A stretch of DNA of 64,000 bases from RBG-16-49-21 sp040768125 (GTDB lineage: Bacteria > Spirochaetota > UBA4802 > UBA5550). Below, in pieces: positions 50,920-58,917 of the stretch (positions are counted from its first letter, which is position 1; each line of letters opens with the position of its first letter). The DNA lies in contig JAXGNG010000002.1 of the NCBI GenBank assembly GCA_040768125.1, positions 62,001 to 126,000 of the forward strand. The letters run 5' to 3'. The translations under genes and the position numbers were made by a program. The notes beneath the pieces were generated by a model. That model saw nothing but the letters and a program-made list of their open reading frames with translations. It did not search any database and was not told the DNA's origin.

Positions 50920-51876
50920 ATGAAGATAAAGCTGTGGGGGGCCCGGGGCTCCCTTCCGACCCCACTCTCGGGGGAGGACGTACAAACAAAATTGCGGACG
51001 GTGCTTTCCCTGGCCCGCCCGGGGGATATCTCTTCAGCCGAGGCGATCGATGCCTTCATTGATTCGCTTCCCTTTTGGCTCCGCGGGACATACGGGGGCA
51101 ATACCACCTGCATCCAGGTGGTGACCGGCGCCGGCGATATCATCATCCTCGACTGCGGCAGCGGGTTGCGGCGCCTCGGCGCGGAGCTGATGAAGGGAGA
51201 TTTCGGACTGGGGAAGGGCGTCGCGCATATCCTGATGACGCATACGCACTGGGACCACGTGCAGGGCATACCCTTTTTCGTCCCCTTCTACATCAAGGGG
51301 AACCGCTTCAATTTCTATTCGTTATTCCCCGACCTCAAGGCGCGCCTGGATTACCAGCAGGCCCTGACGCATTTTCCCGTCAGCTTCGATTACCTCCAGT
51401 CCACGAAGGAGTTCTTCACCCTCAGTCCGGAAGAGGTGCTTTACCTCAATGAAGCCGTCATCACGAGCAGGCTGATGCCCCATCCGGGGTCTTCCTACGG
51501 CTTCAGGATCGAGGAAGGCGGCGCCAGTTTTGTGTATACCAGCGATTGCGAATTCAACATCAACGAGATCGAAGATATCGAGAAATACCGTGATTTCTTC
51601 TACGGCGCCGACGCGGTGGTCTTCGATACCCAGTATACCTTCGACGAGGCCATTGACAAGTTCGAGTTCGGGCATTCCTCCGCGGCGATCGCCATTGACA
51701 TCGCCGGGATGTTCAACGTGAAGCGCCTCATCCTTTTCCACCACGAGCCCAACTACGACGACGAAAAGCTTGAGAACGTTCTCCTGAACGCCAGGACCTA
51801 CATGTCCATGAACAAGAAGCGGGTGGGGGACATGTCCATCGACATCGCCTACGAGGGCATGGAATTCGAACTCTAG
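50920..51876 (+). CDS. Metallo-beta-lactamase-fold hydrolase
   Basis: A 318-residue MBL-fold enzyme, starting MKIKLWGARGSLPTP. The metal-binding motif is HTHWDH (108-113); other ligands probably include the Asp of YTSDCEFN and the His of LFHHEPNYDD. The beginning resembles the PhnP/RNase Z-like group of MBL phosphodiesterases, but the substrate is unknown. I chose the ATG at 50920, which opens exactly at the conserved KIKLWGARGS. It is followed by the Cys-cluster gene and DUF456 gene in the same direction. Confidence 0.85.
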   Translation: MKIKLWGARGSLPTPLSGEDVQTKLRTVLSLARPGDISSAEAIDAFIDSLPFWLRGTYGGNTTCIQVVTGAGDIIILDCGSGLRRLGAELMKGDFGLGKGVAHILMTHTHWDHVQGIPFFVPFYIKGNRFNFYSLFPDLKARLDYQQALTHFPVSFDYLQSTKEFFTLSPEEVLYLNEAVITSRLMPHPGSSYGFRIEEGGASFVYTSDCEFNINEIEDIEKYRDFFYGADAVVFDTQYTFDEAIDKFEFGHSSAAIAIDIAGMFNVKRLILFHHEPNYDDEKLENVLLNARTYMSMNKKRVGDMSIDIAYEGMEFEL

Positions 51877-51900
51877 ATTGCATGGAAGAGGGTCCTGAAC

Positions 51901-52158
51901 GTGAAATGCAGGGAGGGATGCGGGGCCTGCTGCACCGCCCCGTCCATCACTTCGCCGATACCAGGCATGCCCCTGGGGAAGCCGGCTGGGATGCGGTGCC
52001 TCCACCTCGACGGGGACAACCGATGCCTCCTCTTCGGGAAGGACGAGCGCCCCGCGGTATGCCGGGAGCTGAAACCGTCGCGGGAGATGTGCGGCAATTC
52101 CCGTGAAGAGGCCCTCGCGCGGCTGGAAAGGCTCGAGGAATTGACCCGTCCGGAATAA
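51901..52158 (+). CDS. YkgJ-type cysteine-cluster protein
   Basis: An 85-residue protein with eight cysteines. The signature CREGCGACC at the start, then RCLHLDGDNRCLLF and VCRELKPSREMCG, match the YkgJ/Fe-S or zinc cluster family. The metal and role are not known. It starts with GTG 24 bp after the MBL gene and ends 19 bp before the DUF456 gene, so the three are likely an operon. Confidence 0.82.
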   Translation: MKCREGCGACCTAPSITSPIPGMPLGKPAGMRCLHLDGDNRCLLFGKDERPAVCRELKPSREMCGNSREEALARLERLEELTRPE

Positions 52159-52177
52159 TCAGCCAGGGAGGAGACAG

Positions 52178-52672
52178 ATGCCCGCACTCGACACCATCCT
52201 GCTCATCGTGAGCGGAATCCTGATGATCGTGGGGCTGGCCGGGTGCCTCCTCCCCGTTCTGCCGGGCCCGCCCATTGCCTACGGGGGGCTCCTCCTCCTG
52301 CAGGCCACCAGGTACGGCGATTTTTCCCTCGCCTTCTTCCTGGTGCTCGGTGCCTTCACGGTCCTGGTGACCGTCCTTGACTACATGGTGCCCGCGTGGG
52401 GCACGAAAAAGTTCGGCGGCTCCCGTCGCGGTGTCGTCGGGGCCGTCATAGGCCTCGTCATCGGCATCATCTTTTTCCCGCCCCTGGGGATCATCGTGGG
52501 TCCCTTCGTGGGGGCACTCCTGGGGGAACTCACCATGAAACAGGGTTTCGCCGCCGCCCTCAGGGCCTCCTTCGGATCCCTGGCCGGCACGCTCCTGGGC
52601 ACCGTATTGAAACTCGCCCTTACGGGGGTCATGATCTTCTATTATGTCCGGTCCCTCATGAGCGCCTGGTAG
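52178..52672 (+). CDS. DUF456 membrane protein
   Basis: A 164-residue integral membrane protein with about four or five helices. The family pattern is clear: IVSGILMIVGLAGCLLPVLP, PPIAYGGLLLLQA, LDYMVPAWGTKKFGGSRRGV and the glycine-rich VVGAVIGLVIGIIFFPPLGI. DUF456 proteins are inner-membrane proteins of unknown function. AGGGAGGAG is a strong ribosome binding site before the ATG. Confidence 0.87.
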   Translation: MPALDTILLIVSGILMIVGLAGCLLPVLPGPPIAYGGLLLLQATRYGDFSLAFFLVLGAFTVLVTVLDYMVPAWGTKKFGGSRRGVVGAVIGLVIGIIFFPPLGIIVGPFVGALLGELTMKQGFAAALRASFGSLAGTLLGTVLKLALTGVMIFYYVRSLMSAW

Positions 52673-53029
52673 GTCCCTCCCCGGCGCCGGGATCCCGGTC
52701 GCAGCTGAAACAGGTAAATTCCCCCAGGTACCCAATGAGATCGGGTATGTATAATCCCTCCCATGATACGGGCCAGGGCCATCAGCGCCTCGATCGGTTC
52801 ATTCGATGGTCCTGTTTCCTCCCTTGTAATTTAATCACGCCGGGCCGGGGTCATCTCCATGACGATGCGTCGGCCAGGGTAAAATGTCATTGACGCGGTC
52901 GGGGAAATCCAATAGGATCAATGGTTGCAGGGGCGCTTGACCCGGCGAACCCCGCGGCTAAGGCCATTGCCTGACCGCCCCGCGGGACAGCTTCACGAGA
53001 CATGACCGTATCGGCGGAGGATGTGTGCC
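52673..53029 (+). other. Intergenic region with the promoter of the acylase gene
   Basis: 357 bp without a gene. TTGACG (52890-52895), a 17-bp spacer and TAGGAT (52913-52918) form a reasonable promoter about 110 bp before the acylase start. Nothing else is recognised. The open frames in this stretch have no ribosome binding site or family match. Confidence 0.5.
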
Positions 53030-55432
53030 ATGAAAAAAATAGTTATCGCGATCGCCGCGTTCCTCGTACTTGCCGCTCTTTCCGCGTTTTTCTATATCCG
53101 CGGCGCAGCCCGGGTGCAGACCGGCGGGGAGATAAGGCTTGAGGGCCTCGGCGCGCCGGTCACGGTGATGCGCGACGAAAAGGGGATGCCCTACATTCAT
53201 GCCGGGTCCATACCCGATGCCCTGCGCGCCCAGGGATTCATCACGGCCCAGGACCGGCTTTTCCAGATGGAACTCTCACGGATGATGTCCCAGGGGAGGA
53301 TATCCGAGCTTGTCGGCGAGAAGGCCCGGGGCCTGGATATCCAGATGCGGGCCCTGGGGTTCCTTCGCCAGGGCAAGCGGCACGCCGCGATCCTGTCGCC
53401 GAAGTGCCGCGCTTTTTTCACGGCCTATCTCGAGGGCGTCAACCGGTATATCGAAACAAGGGAGGGAGAGTTTCCCCTGGAGTTCAGCCTCGCCGGGATC
53501 ACCCCGGGACCATGGACCATCGAAGACTCCATGGCCCTTCTCTATTACATGGGGTGGAGCATGTCCGCGAACATCCAGACCGAAATGGTCACCCGGATGC
53601 TCCATGAGAAGATCGGCCCCGAGAGGGCACGGGAGATCCTTCCCCTTAACATCAATCCCGACACCAGCGAGGCGCATGTCGCCCGCTCCCCGGAACCCCC
53701 GGGCGTCGGCGGCGACCTGAGGCTCCAGGATGACCCGATGCTTGACCTGCTCGCCCGGAGGCCGCGCCATTCCCCGGCCATCGGGAGCAACAACTGGGCC
53801 GTGGCGCCCCGGCTTTCGAAATCGGGGATGCCCATCGTGGCGAACGATCCCCACCTCGACGCGGGCATGGTGCCCTGCCAGCTCCATCCCGCGGGAATCA
53901 TCACCCCTGAGGTGCGCGCCGTCGGCGTGATACTCCCCGGTGTGCCTGGGATCATCATCGGGAGAAACGAGCACATCGCCATCGGCATGACGAACTCCTA
54001 CGGAGACGGACAGGACCTGTATATCGAGACCCTTGATCCGGAGAATCCGGACCGCTACCTGGAGGGGCGGCGTTCGCTCCCCTTCTCGATAATCACCGAG
54101 ACCCTGAGGATACGGGACAAATCGGCGAAGGGCGGCTACCGCGAGGAGACGGTGAGCCTGCGCTTCACGGGCCGTGGACCCGTGATCTCCGGGGTGATCC
54201 CGGGATTCGCGACGGACCGCGTCGTGACGGTCCGGTGGTCTCCCTACGAAACGATGGCCCCCGAGATCGGCCTGGACGATTTTCTCACCGCGCGATCGGC
54301 GGGGGATCTCCGGCGCGCCATCGGAAACATCACCATGGCGATGTTCAACTTCGTGTTCGCCGACCGCGCGGGCGCCATCGGGTGGCAGACCTCGGGGAGG
54401 CTGCCGATCCGCGCCCAGGGCGGGAGCGTGGCCCCCTTTCCGGTGACGGGGGGCGGGGACAACTGGATCGGCTGGATCCCCTACGAGAGGATGCTCGGGA
54501 GCCAGGATCCACCCTCCGGATGGGTGGGGACCTGCAATCACGACACCGTTCCCCGCGGTTATCCCTACTACGTGTCGTCGTTCTTTTCGCCGGGATACCG
54601 GTACCGCAGGCTCGGGGAGCTCGTGGCGAGCGCGCCCCGGAGCGACGTCAATGATCACTGGCGCTGGCAGAGGGACGCGAAGAACCTCATGGCGGCGGAT
54701 ATCGCCCCGATCGTCGCGGCGGCGCTGAAGGAGGAAAAAGGAACGGCGGACATGGCCGCCATCCTGGAACAGTGGGATTACGTGGAGGGGACCGGCTCGC
54801 CCGCGCCCCTGGTATTCCAGGCGGTCTACCGGGAGTTCGCCCTCCAGGTGTTTCGGGACGAGATGGGGGACGATTTCGCGATGTTTTTCCTTGACGAGAA
54901 ATATTACTGGAAGGAGCGCCTGCACCGCATGGTGAAGGAAAACTCGTCATCCTTTTTCGACGATGTTTCCACGAAGGAGCGGGAGTCGAGGGATGATATT
55001 ATTCGCCGCGCGGGCCTGGCGGTAAAGAAAGAGCTCTCCTCGCCTTTCGGTTCCGATCCAGGGAAGTGGAAATGGGGAGACGCGCACCGCCTTGAGCTTG
55101 TGAGCCCCATCATGCGGAGCGGACCGCTCCGGGGACTCTTCGGCGGGGGATCGCACCCCATGGACGGGTCGGCCGAAACGCTCTGTCGCGCGACCTACAC
55201 CTTCGGCAAACCCTTCGGCGTAAGCACCGCGGCGGGCCTGCGGATGGTCGTCGACCTGGGGGATTCCGACAGGGTCCTCGCGGTGCTCCCCGGGGGTGTG
55301 AGCGGAAGGGTGTTCAATCCCCACACGACCGACCAGGTCGAGGCCTACATGAACGGCGAGCCGCGTTACTGGTGGTTCAGCGACAGGATGATACGGGAAC
55401 ATGCGGAGAGCACACTGGTGCTCACGCCATGA
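53030..55432 (+). CDS. Penicillin-acylase-family amidohydrolase (Ntn hydrolase)
   Basis: An 800-residue member of the penicillin G acylase/acyl-homoserine lactone acylase family. After an N-terminal membrane anchor or signal (KKIVIAIAAFLVLAALSAFF), the alpha-chain part begins GAPVTVMRDEKGMPYIHA. The autocatalytic Gly-Ser junction is GSNNWAVAP, with Ser-253 as the new N-terminal nucleophile. Active-site residues follow in the beta chain (NDPHLDAGMVP and the SYGDGQDLYIE region). GGAGGAT lies before the ATG at 53030. The family cuts amide bonds of beta-lactams, acyl-homoserine lactones or other acyl amides; the substrate is unknown. A lipoprotein gene follows 13 bp later. Confidence 0.9.
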   Translation: MKKIVIAIAAFLVLAALSAFFYIRGAARVQTGGEIRLEGLGAPVTVMRDEKGMPYIHAGSIPDALRAQGFITAQDRLFQMELSRMMSQGRISELVGEKARGLDIQMRALGFLRQGKRHAAILSPKCRAFFTAYLEGVNRYIETREGEFPLEFSLAGITPGPWTIEDSMALLYYMGWSMSANIQTEMVTRMLHEKIGPERAREILPLNINPDTSEAHVARSPEPPGVGGDLRLQDDPMLDLLARRPRHSPAIGSNNWAVAPRLSKSGMPIVANDPHLDAGMVPCQLHPAGIITPEVRAVGVILPGVPGIIIGRNEHIAIGMTNSYGDGQDLYIETLDPENPDRYLEGRRSLPFSIITETLRIRDKSAKGGYREETVSLRFTGRGPVISGVIPGFATDRVVTVRWSPYETMAPEIGLDDFLTARSAGDLRRAIGNITMAMFNFVFADRAGAIGWQTSGRLPIRAQGGSVAPFPVTGGGDNWIGWIPYERMLGSQDPPSGWVGTCNHDTVPRGYPYYVSSFFSPGYRYRRLGELVASAPRSDVNDHWRWQRDAKNLMAADIAPIVAAALKEEKGTADMAAILEQWDYVEGTGSPAPLVFQAVYREFALQVFRDEMGDDFAMFFLDEKYYWKERLHRMVKENSSSFFDDVSTKERESRDDIIRRAGLAVKKELSSPFGSDPGKWKWGDAHRLELVSPIMRSGPLRGLFGGGSHPMDGSAETLCRATYTFGKPFGVSTAAGLRMVVDLGDSDRVLAVLPGGVSGRVFNPHTTDQVEAYMNGEPRYWWFSDRMIREHAESTLVLTP

Positions 55433-55445
55433 GGGGAGGCCGTCG

Positions 55446-55946
55446 ATGATATCGATCATCGTACCCAAAGGATGGAGCGCGGTTATCGCGGCGCTCATCG
55501 CGGGAATCGCCGCGTGTTCGCATCCCGTGCGTGTCCCCATGGAGGGCGTCTCTCTGTACCCGATCCGGAGCGCCCCCGCCGATCTCCGTGCATTCGCCCA
55601 CGATTTCGCCTCGGCCTTCGGCCGCAGGGACTGGGAAGGCCTCTTCGGCTATTTTGACCGGGAGAATTACCGCTCGCAGCTTGCCATAGGAATCGCAAGG
55701 GAGCAGTACCTGATCGAGGGGATTGGCCTCAATCCGGATGAGCTCGAGGAGGTGCCCGACGCCACCTACCCCCGCCTTACCTCGATCGTCCTGATCAGGT
55801 TCATCGGCTATGAAACGGACCGGGCCGGTTATTACGCGGCCCTTTACGGTTATGCCGTGACCGGGGATGGGAAGAAGCTCCGGATAATGCTCCTCATCAA
55901 AAGGGACGAGCGCCAGGGCCTCGTCGTGTCCCCGCCGGTCGGGTGA
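55446..55946 (+). CDS. Hypothetical lipoprotein
   Basis: A 166-residue protein with a lipoprotein signal: KGWSAVIAALIAGIAAC, with the lipobox IAAC and Cys-28 as the expected lipid site. The mature part resembles a small alpha/beta fold like an NTF2-type domain (FASAFGRRDWEGLFGYFDRE and late strands), which is a weak impression. I chose the ATG at 55446, with GGGAGG 6 bp upstream. It lies in a tight run acylase, lipoprotein, gntK, gnd, cyclase; by position it may act with the acylase. No known family. Confidence 0.72.
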   Translation: MISIIVPKGWSAVIAALIAGIAACSHPVRVPMEGVSLYPIRSAPADLRAFAHDFASAFGRRDWEGLFGYFDRENYRSQLAIGIAREQYLIEGIGLNPDELEEVPDATYPRLTSIVLIRFIGYETDRAGYYAALYGYAVTGDGKKLRIMLLIKRDERQGLVVSPPVG

Positions 55947-55996
55947 TAGCACGTGGCGCCTGGAGGGGAAATAAGGATTTCGTTGAGCCGGAGATC

Positions 55997-56509
55997 ATGG
56001 TATACATTCTGATGGGCGTATCGGGAAGCGGTAAAACATGCGTGGGAGGGCTCCTCGCGGACCGGCTGGGCCTTCCCTTTCACGACGGCGATGATTTTCA
56101 CTCCGTTGCCAGCGTGGAGAAGATGAGGCGGGGAGACCCCCTCACGGAGGAGGACCGGGTTCCCTGGCTCTTCGACCTGGCCCTCCATGTCGCGCGGTGG
56201 AACCTGCGGGGCGGAGCGGTCCTCGCGTGCTCGGCCTTAAAGGAGCGTTATCGCGCCATGCTCGGCTGGAACGGGAAGGAGGCGGTCACCTTTGTGTACC
56301 TCGAGGGGGACCCGGGGCTGATACGCCGCCGCATGGAGGAACGCCAGGGGCATTTCTTTCCGCCGGGACTCCTTGAAAGCCAGTTCGAAGACCTGGAGGA
56401 GCCCCGGGACGCGGTGACCGTTTCGATAGAGGGAACACCCCAGGAGATCTGCGGGAGGATCCTCGATGCCCTTGGAACGCTTCCCCGCCGGGAAGGAGGG
56501 GAGGGGTGA
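55997..56509 (+). CDS. gntK: Gluconokinase
   Basis: Phosphorylates gluconate to 6-phosphogluconate. The 170-residue P-loop kinase has Walker A GVSGSGKTCVGGLLADRLG, the substrate block HDGDDFHSVASVEKM and PLTEEDRVPWL. The family motif ACSALKERYRAML follows, with GHFFPPGLLESQFEDLEEP near the end. I chose the ATG at 55997, with GGAG just upstream. It overlaps gnd by 4 bp: its product is the substrate of the next enzyme. Confidence 0.93.
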   Translation: MVYILMGVSGSGKTCVGGLLADRLGLPFHDGDDFHSVASVEKMRRGDPLTEEDRVPWLFDLALHVARWNLRGGAVLACSALKERYRAMLGWNGKEAVTFVYLEGDPGLIRRRMEERQGHFFPPGLLESQFEDLEEPRDAVTVSIEGTPQEICGRILDALGTLPRREGGEG

Positions 56510-57954
56510 TGTCCGGATCGGCCGTCGGCATTTACGGGCTGGGTATCATGGGACGGAACCTGGCCCTGAATTTCGCCGGGCGGGGCCACGCCGTTTCGGC
56601 GTACAACCGTGACGACCCGTCGGAACGGGTCCACGTGGGCCATTTCCTGGAGAGCTACCGGGACAGGGGCATAACGGGGGCCGCCAGCATCGAAGAATTT
56701 CTCGCAGCGATTGAACCGCCGCGAAGGATCATTCTGATGATAAAGGCGGGACCCCCCGTTGACGAGGCCCTGGGGCGCCTGGCCCCTTTTCTTCTCGAGG
56801 GGGACGTGGTCGTTGACTGCGGAAATTCTGACTACCTGGACACCGAGCGCCGCATCGCCGCGTTCGATAGGCGGGGCGTACTCTACGTGGGGTGCGGCGT
56901 CTCCGGGGGTGCCGAGGGGGCACTCCACGGGCCCTCCCTGATGCCCGGGGGGGGCGCCGGGGCACGGGAGCTGATGAGGCCACTTTTCGAATCCGTGGCG
57001 GCGCGCCTGGTGGACGGGAGCCCCTGCTGCGCCTGGATAGGTCCCGGCGGCTCCGGCCATTTCGTGAAGATGGTCCACAACGGCATCGAGTACGCCCTGA
57101 TGCAGGTCCATGCCGAGGCCTTCGATCTCATGAGGAGGGGCCTGGGGATGCCCGATGATGAGATCGCCTCGGTGGCGGAGGAATGGAACAGGGGAAGGCT
57201 CGCGAGTTATTTCGCCGGGATGATCGCCGATATCCTCGCGACGCGGGAAGCCGACGGCACGCCGCTCCTTGACATGATACGGGATTCCGCCGGCCAGAAG
57301 GGGACCGGGAGCCGGGCCGTAACGGCGGCCCTTGAGCTCGCCTCTCCCTCGTCAGTGCCGGCCGCCGCGGTGTTCGCCCGGATGGTCTCCTCGCGGGGTG
57401 ACCTCAGGGCGCGCCTTTCCCGGGAGTTTCCCGCCGCGGGTCCCGCGCTCCCGCGGGGCGATGCCTTCTTTCGCGACCTCGAGGAAGCCCTCTACTGCTC
57501 CGCCGCGGTCTCCTGCGACCAGGGGTTCTCCCTCATGCGCGCCGCCTCGGCCGAGTACGGGTGGCGCCTGGACCTCGCCGACGTGGCGCGGACGTGGCGG
57601 GGAGGGTGCATCATACGGTCGGCGATGATGGACGACATCGAGGACGCGTTCCGCGCCCGTCCCGGGGCCGCGACCCTCCTGGCGGAGGGGCCCTTCGCCG
57701 GGGCGGTGAGGGAGGGGCAGGGGGGATGGCGCCGCGCCCTCGGGATCGCGATCGACCGGGGCGTTCCCGTCCCGGCGATGTCCGCGGCACTCGCCTGGTT
57801 CGACACGATCCGTTCCGAACGGCTCCCGGCGGACCTCATCCAGGCCATGCGCGACTATTTCGGCGCCCATGGCTTCGAGCGGAGGGACGCGTCCCCGGGG
57901 GAGCGCCACCACGGCAACTGGAACCGGGGCAACCGCGGGGTGAGCGAACAATGA
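56506..57954 (+). CDS. gnd: 6-phosphogluconate dehydrogenase, decarboxylating
   Basis: Oxidises 6-phosphogluconate to ribulose 5-phosphate with NADP or NAD. The 482-residue protein has the Rossmann motif VGIYGLGIMGRNLALNFA, the GSGGAEGAL-like block (CGVSGGAEGALHGPSLMPGG) and the catalytic-lysine region GHFVKMVHNGIEYALMQ. KGTGSRAVTAALEL and the C-terminal DYFGAHGFERRD follow. It is coupled to gntK upstream and to the cyclase gene downstream by 4-bp overlaps. No zwf or pgl lies nearby, so gluconate is the likely entry to this shunt here (inference). Confidence 0.95.
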   Translation: MMSGSAVGIYGLGIMGRNLALNFAGRGHAVSAYNRDDPSERVHVGHFLESYRDRGITGAASIEEFLAAIEPPRRIILMIKAGPPVDEALGRLAPFLLEGDVVVDCGNSDYLDTERRIAAFDRRGVLYVGCGVSGGAEGALHGPSLMPGGGAGARELMRPLFESVAARLVDGSPCCAWIGPGGSGHFVKMVHNGIEYALMQVHAEAFDLMRRGLGMPDDEIASVAEEWNRGRLASYFAGMIADILATREADGTPLLDMIRDSAGQKGTGSRAVTAALELASPSSVPAAAVFARMVSSRGDLRARLSREFPAAGPALPRGDAFFRDLEEALYCSAAVSCDQGFSLMRAASAEYGWRLDLADVARTWRGGCIIRSAMMDDIEDAFRARPGAATLLAEGPFAGAVREGQGGWRRALGIAIDRGVPVPAMSAALAWFDTIRSERLPADLIQAMRDYFGAHGFERRDASPGERHHGNWNRGNRGVSEQ

Positions 57955-58646
57955 AAGGAAAGGAAACCTCCGGACGGCGTCTTGTCGACATATCCCTGCC
58001 GATCGGCGAAGCGATGACGGTATGGCCGGGTGACCCGCGGCCCCGCCTCGAGGGGACGCGGTCGATTTCCCGGGGAGATACATGCAATCTCACCCGTATC
58101 GTTTTCGGCGCCCACACGGGTACCCACGTCGATGCGCCCTACCACTTCATCGAGGAAGGGCACCGGGTGGAATCGATTCCCCTCGCTGCCCTGATCGGAC
58201 CATGCAGGGTCATCGAAACGGCGCCGGGGGCCCTCGTTGCTCGGGAGGACCTGGAGGGTCGCGGCATAGGGAAAGGGGAGCGCATCCTCCTTAAAACGGA
58301 CAACTCGTCATTCTGGGGAAAAGGGATCGACGCGTTCCGCGAGGATTTCACGGCACTTTCCGAGGGGGCGGCGGAATACCTCGTTAAAATGGAGACCATC
58401 CTCGTGGGGATCGATTACCTCTCAGTGGAGTCCTTCCACGCCCCCGGGAACCCCGTGCACCGCCTGCTCCTGGGGAACCGCGTCATCATTCTCGAGGGCC
58501 TGGACCTCTCCCGCGTTGAGGCGGGCCACTGGGAGCTGGTCTGCCTTCCCCTGAACATTCCCGGCCTGGAGGGAGCGCCGGCACGGGCCGTCCTCAGGGC
58601 GCTTCCGGGGAAACCCGCCGCGCCGGGTGACTCCGCCTTTTCCTGA
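57951..58646 (+). CDS. Cyclase/kynurenine-formamidase-like hydrolase
   Basis: A 231-residue member of the cyclase (KynB-like) family of metal hydrolases. The metal site HTGTHVDAPYH is present (His-55, His-59, Asp-61, His-65), and the early strand VDISLPIGEAMTVWPGDPRP is typical. The late motif LLLGNRVIILEGLDLSRVEAG agrees. The family includes arylformamidases and several amide hydrolases, and substrate specificity is hard to read. Overlap with gnd (ATGA) suggests co-translation with the gluconate genes, which is unusual for a kynurenine enzyme; no other tryptophan-catabolism gene is near. Confidence 0.87.
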   Translation: MKGKETSGRRLVDISLPIGEAMTVWPGDPRPRLEGTRSISRGDTCNLTRIVFGAHTGTHVDAPYHFIEEGHRVESIPLAALIGPCRVIETAPGALVAREDLEGRGIGKGERILLKTDNSSFWGKGIDAFREDFTALSEGAAEYLVKMETILVGIDYLSVESFHAPGNPVHRLLLGNRVIILEGLDLSRVEAGHWELVCLPLNIPGLEGAPARAVLRALPGKPAAPGDSAFS

Positions 58647-58721
58647 TGCCGGAAGGCGGTATCGCGCCGTCTCCGCGTCCCTCATCGATTTTTGTGAGTG
58701 CATTATAGCAATTATCCGGCA

Positions 58722-58749
58722 TTGACACCTCCTTCGTATCGGGTATACA
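58722..58749 (+). promoter_or_regulatory. Promoter of the PPDK-like gene
   Basis: A perfect TTGACA (58722-58727), a 16-bp spacer and TATACA (58744-58749) lie about 170 bp before the start chosen at 58918. The leader in between holds no recognised element. Confidence 0.55.
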
Positions 58750-58917
58750 TTCTAAATGAGTACGGTTAATGTGCGTTGCCCGCGAGGAAGGTCCATGTCT
58801 TCGCGGGTTCAGGCGCGGCATCCCCGATGAGCCGCGTCTTCCCCGGTGGAGGATCGCGCATCCTTCATGGGGGTGCCTACGAGGGACCGAATGGGTGTTA
58901 CCGGAGGGGAAGGTGCG

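Noticed and set aside
52396..52893. Open frame across the DUF456 gene end and the intergenic gap
   Set aside because: It overlaps the DUF456 coding region out of frame, is arginine- and proline-rich, and has no start signal.
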